Below, piece by piece: positions 12,045-12,774 of a stretch of 12,774 nt of DNA; within the stretch, counting starts at the first letter, position 1; each line of letters starts with the position of its first letter. Made by a program: the position numbers and the translations under genes. Below the pieces are notes generated by a model that was not told the DNA's origin, did no database searches, and saw nothing but the letters and a program-made list of their open reading frames with translations. Source of the stretch: Ardenticatenales bacterium (lineage in GTDB: Bacteria; Chloroflexota; Anaerolineae; Promineifilales; UBA4811); the NCBI GenBank assembly GCA_013139935.1, contig WSZX01000245.1:1-12774 (forward strand), given 5' to 3'.

Positions 12045-12774
12045 TCAAGACTTCGGCACAACAGCTTCGGGTGGGCAACCCACGTGATTCTCCTCCAGTC
12101 CGACAATGACCGGAACAAAAAGTGCTCCGGCTGCCATCAGTGCCATCACTGCGCCGCCGACTATGTACCAGGTTTGCAGCCCGATCGCGTCAGCAACCGG
12201 ACCGGCAACTGCCAGGCTGAGGGGCATCATGGCCGAGGAGAGGCTGCCGACCAGAGTGAACACGCGTCCCTGCATCTCTGGAACCACAATGGTCTGCAGC
12301 AGAGCTAGGAGTGGTCCATTGACGAACGGGTTCATGAAACCGGCGACAAAGATAGCTCCTATTGCCAACCCGAGTCCACCCTCTGACGCCAGACCCATGA
12401 TCGCCACCCCCATCCCCTCAAGAAACAGGCCAATGAGCGATGTGTAGACCTTCCTGCGAAACCCACCCCACCAACTCAGCAGCAGGCCACCCAGTACCAT
12501 GCCGGTTCCCCAGGAGGCTTCAAGCCAGCCAAGCTGGAGAGCATCGCCCCCAAAGTGCTCGGTCACCAGCAGCGGCATCAGGGCAAAGGCGGGATTGATC
12601 ACAAAGTTGATGATCATCGCCATGGCGATCACCGCCACGAGGCCGGGCCATCCCCAGACGTAACGCCACCCGGCCCGCATTTCGCCCCACAGGGTGAGCT
12701 CGCTGGCCCCGTCCGATCGAGCTGGCTGGGGAATGCGCACAAAAAAGAGCGGCACAATGGCAATGACGGCCGTC
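12045..12774 (-). CDS. MFS transporter (5' end missing), DHA3-like
   Basis: The frame is open to the window edge, so the N-terminus is missing; about 243 residues are visible. They form the C-terminal half of a major facilitator protein with about six membrane helices, such as WPGLVAVIAMAMIINFVINP, a GTGMVLGGLLLSWWG segment and IVGGAVMALMAAGALFVPVI. The segment VVPEMQGRVFTLVGSLSSAM, followed by PLSLAVAGPVADAIG, is typical of the DHA3 (macrolide efflux-like) drug:H+ antiporter group. Known members export antibiotics or other small molecules from the cytoplasm by proton exchange; the substrate here is unknown. The tail is short and hydrophilic. The GNAT gene begins 6 nt after its stop codon, so the two are co-transcribed. 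Confidence 0.88.
   Translation of the reverse strand, partial: TAVIAIVPLFFVRIPQPARSDGASELTLWGEMRAGWRYVWGWPGLVAVIAMAMIINFVINPAFALMPLLVTEHFGGDALQLGWLEASWGTGMVLGGLLLSWWGGFRRKVYTSLIGLFLEGMGVAIMGLASEGGLGLAIGAIFVAGFMNPFVNGPLLALLQTIVVPEMQGRVFTLVGSLSSAMMPLSLAVAGPVADAIGLQTWYIVGGAVMALMAAGALFVPVIVGLEENHVGCPPEAVVPKS

Overview
The window reads as a stretch of bacterial chromosome of fairly high GC, with core housekeeping genes, small conserved membrane proteins and two conspicuous intergenic palindromes. The organism cannot be named with certainty. The LexA box type (GAAC-N4-GTTC), the infC-rpmI-rplT order, the mix of bPH, DUF1648, DUF92 and SHOCT-like proteins, and the long GC-rich intergenic hairpins would suit a Chloroflexota-like bacterium. 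That placement is an inference.

Layout. (1) Positions 3674 to 1 on the minus strand form one tightly packed gene train: DUF1232 protein, histidine phosphatase, DUF4177-like small protein, branched-chain aminotransferase (ilvE), bPH/DUF1648 membrane protein, and a DUF92 membrane protein that runs off the window. A minus-strand promoter lies at 3709-3737. (2) A divergent plus-strand promoter at 3764-3792 drives a protein with a cNMP-binding-like domain and two membrane-PH (bPH_2) modules, followed after 5 nt by peptide deformylase (def). (3) Positions 6126-6686 hold no convincing gene. This stretch contains two small adjacent hairpins, a pair of 20-bp inverted repeats with a perfect 20-bp hairpin nested between them, and a strong promoter. 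(4) infC-rpmI-rplT (IF-3, L35, L20) follow, with a terminator-like hairpin between infC and rpmI and a strong, possibly two-way terminator after rplT. (5) A SpoU/TrmH-family RNA methyltransferase converges on a small CxxC-rich protein whose promoter indicates a TTG start. (6) The next intergenic region carries a perfect 23-bp hairpin with the same apex as the first. (7) lexA follows, with a consensus promoter and a LexA box in the spacer. (8) Three minus-strand genes close the window: MFS transporter (5' end missing), two-domain GNAT acetyltransferase and a SHOCT-like small protein.

Functional themes are translation (def, infC, rpmI, rplT, rRNA/tRNA methylation), the SOS response (lexA), amino-acid metabolism (ilvE) and membrane-associated PH-like proteins, which occur in both divergent transcripts around position 3700. 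No tRNA, rRNA, CRISPR array, transposase or phage gene was seen. The best candidates for something undescribed are the two apex-sharing hairpins, the nested inverted repeat upstream of infC with its LexA-box-like arms, and the cNMP-like/twin-bPH_2 protein.
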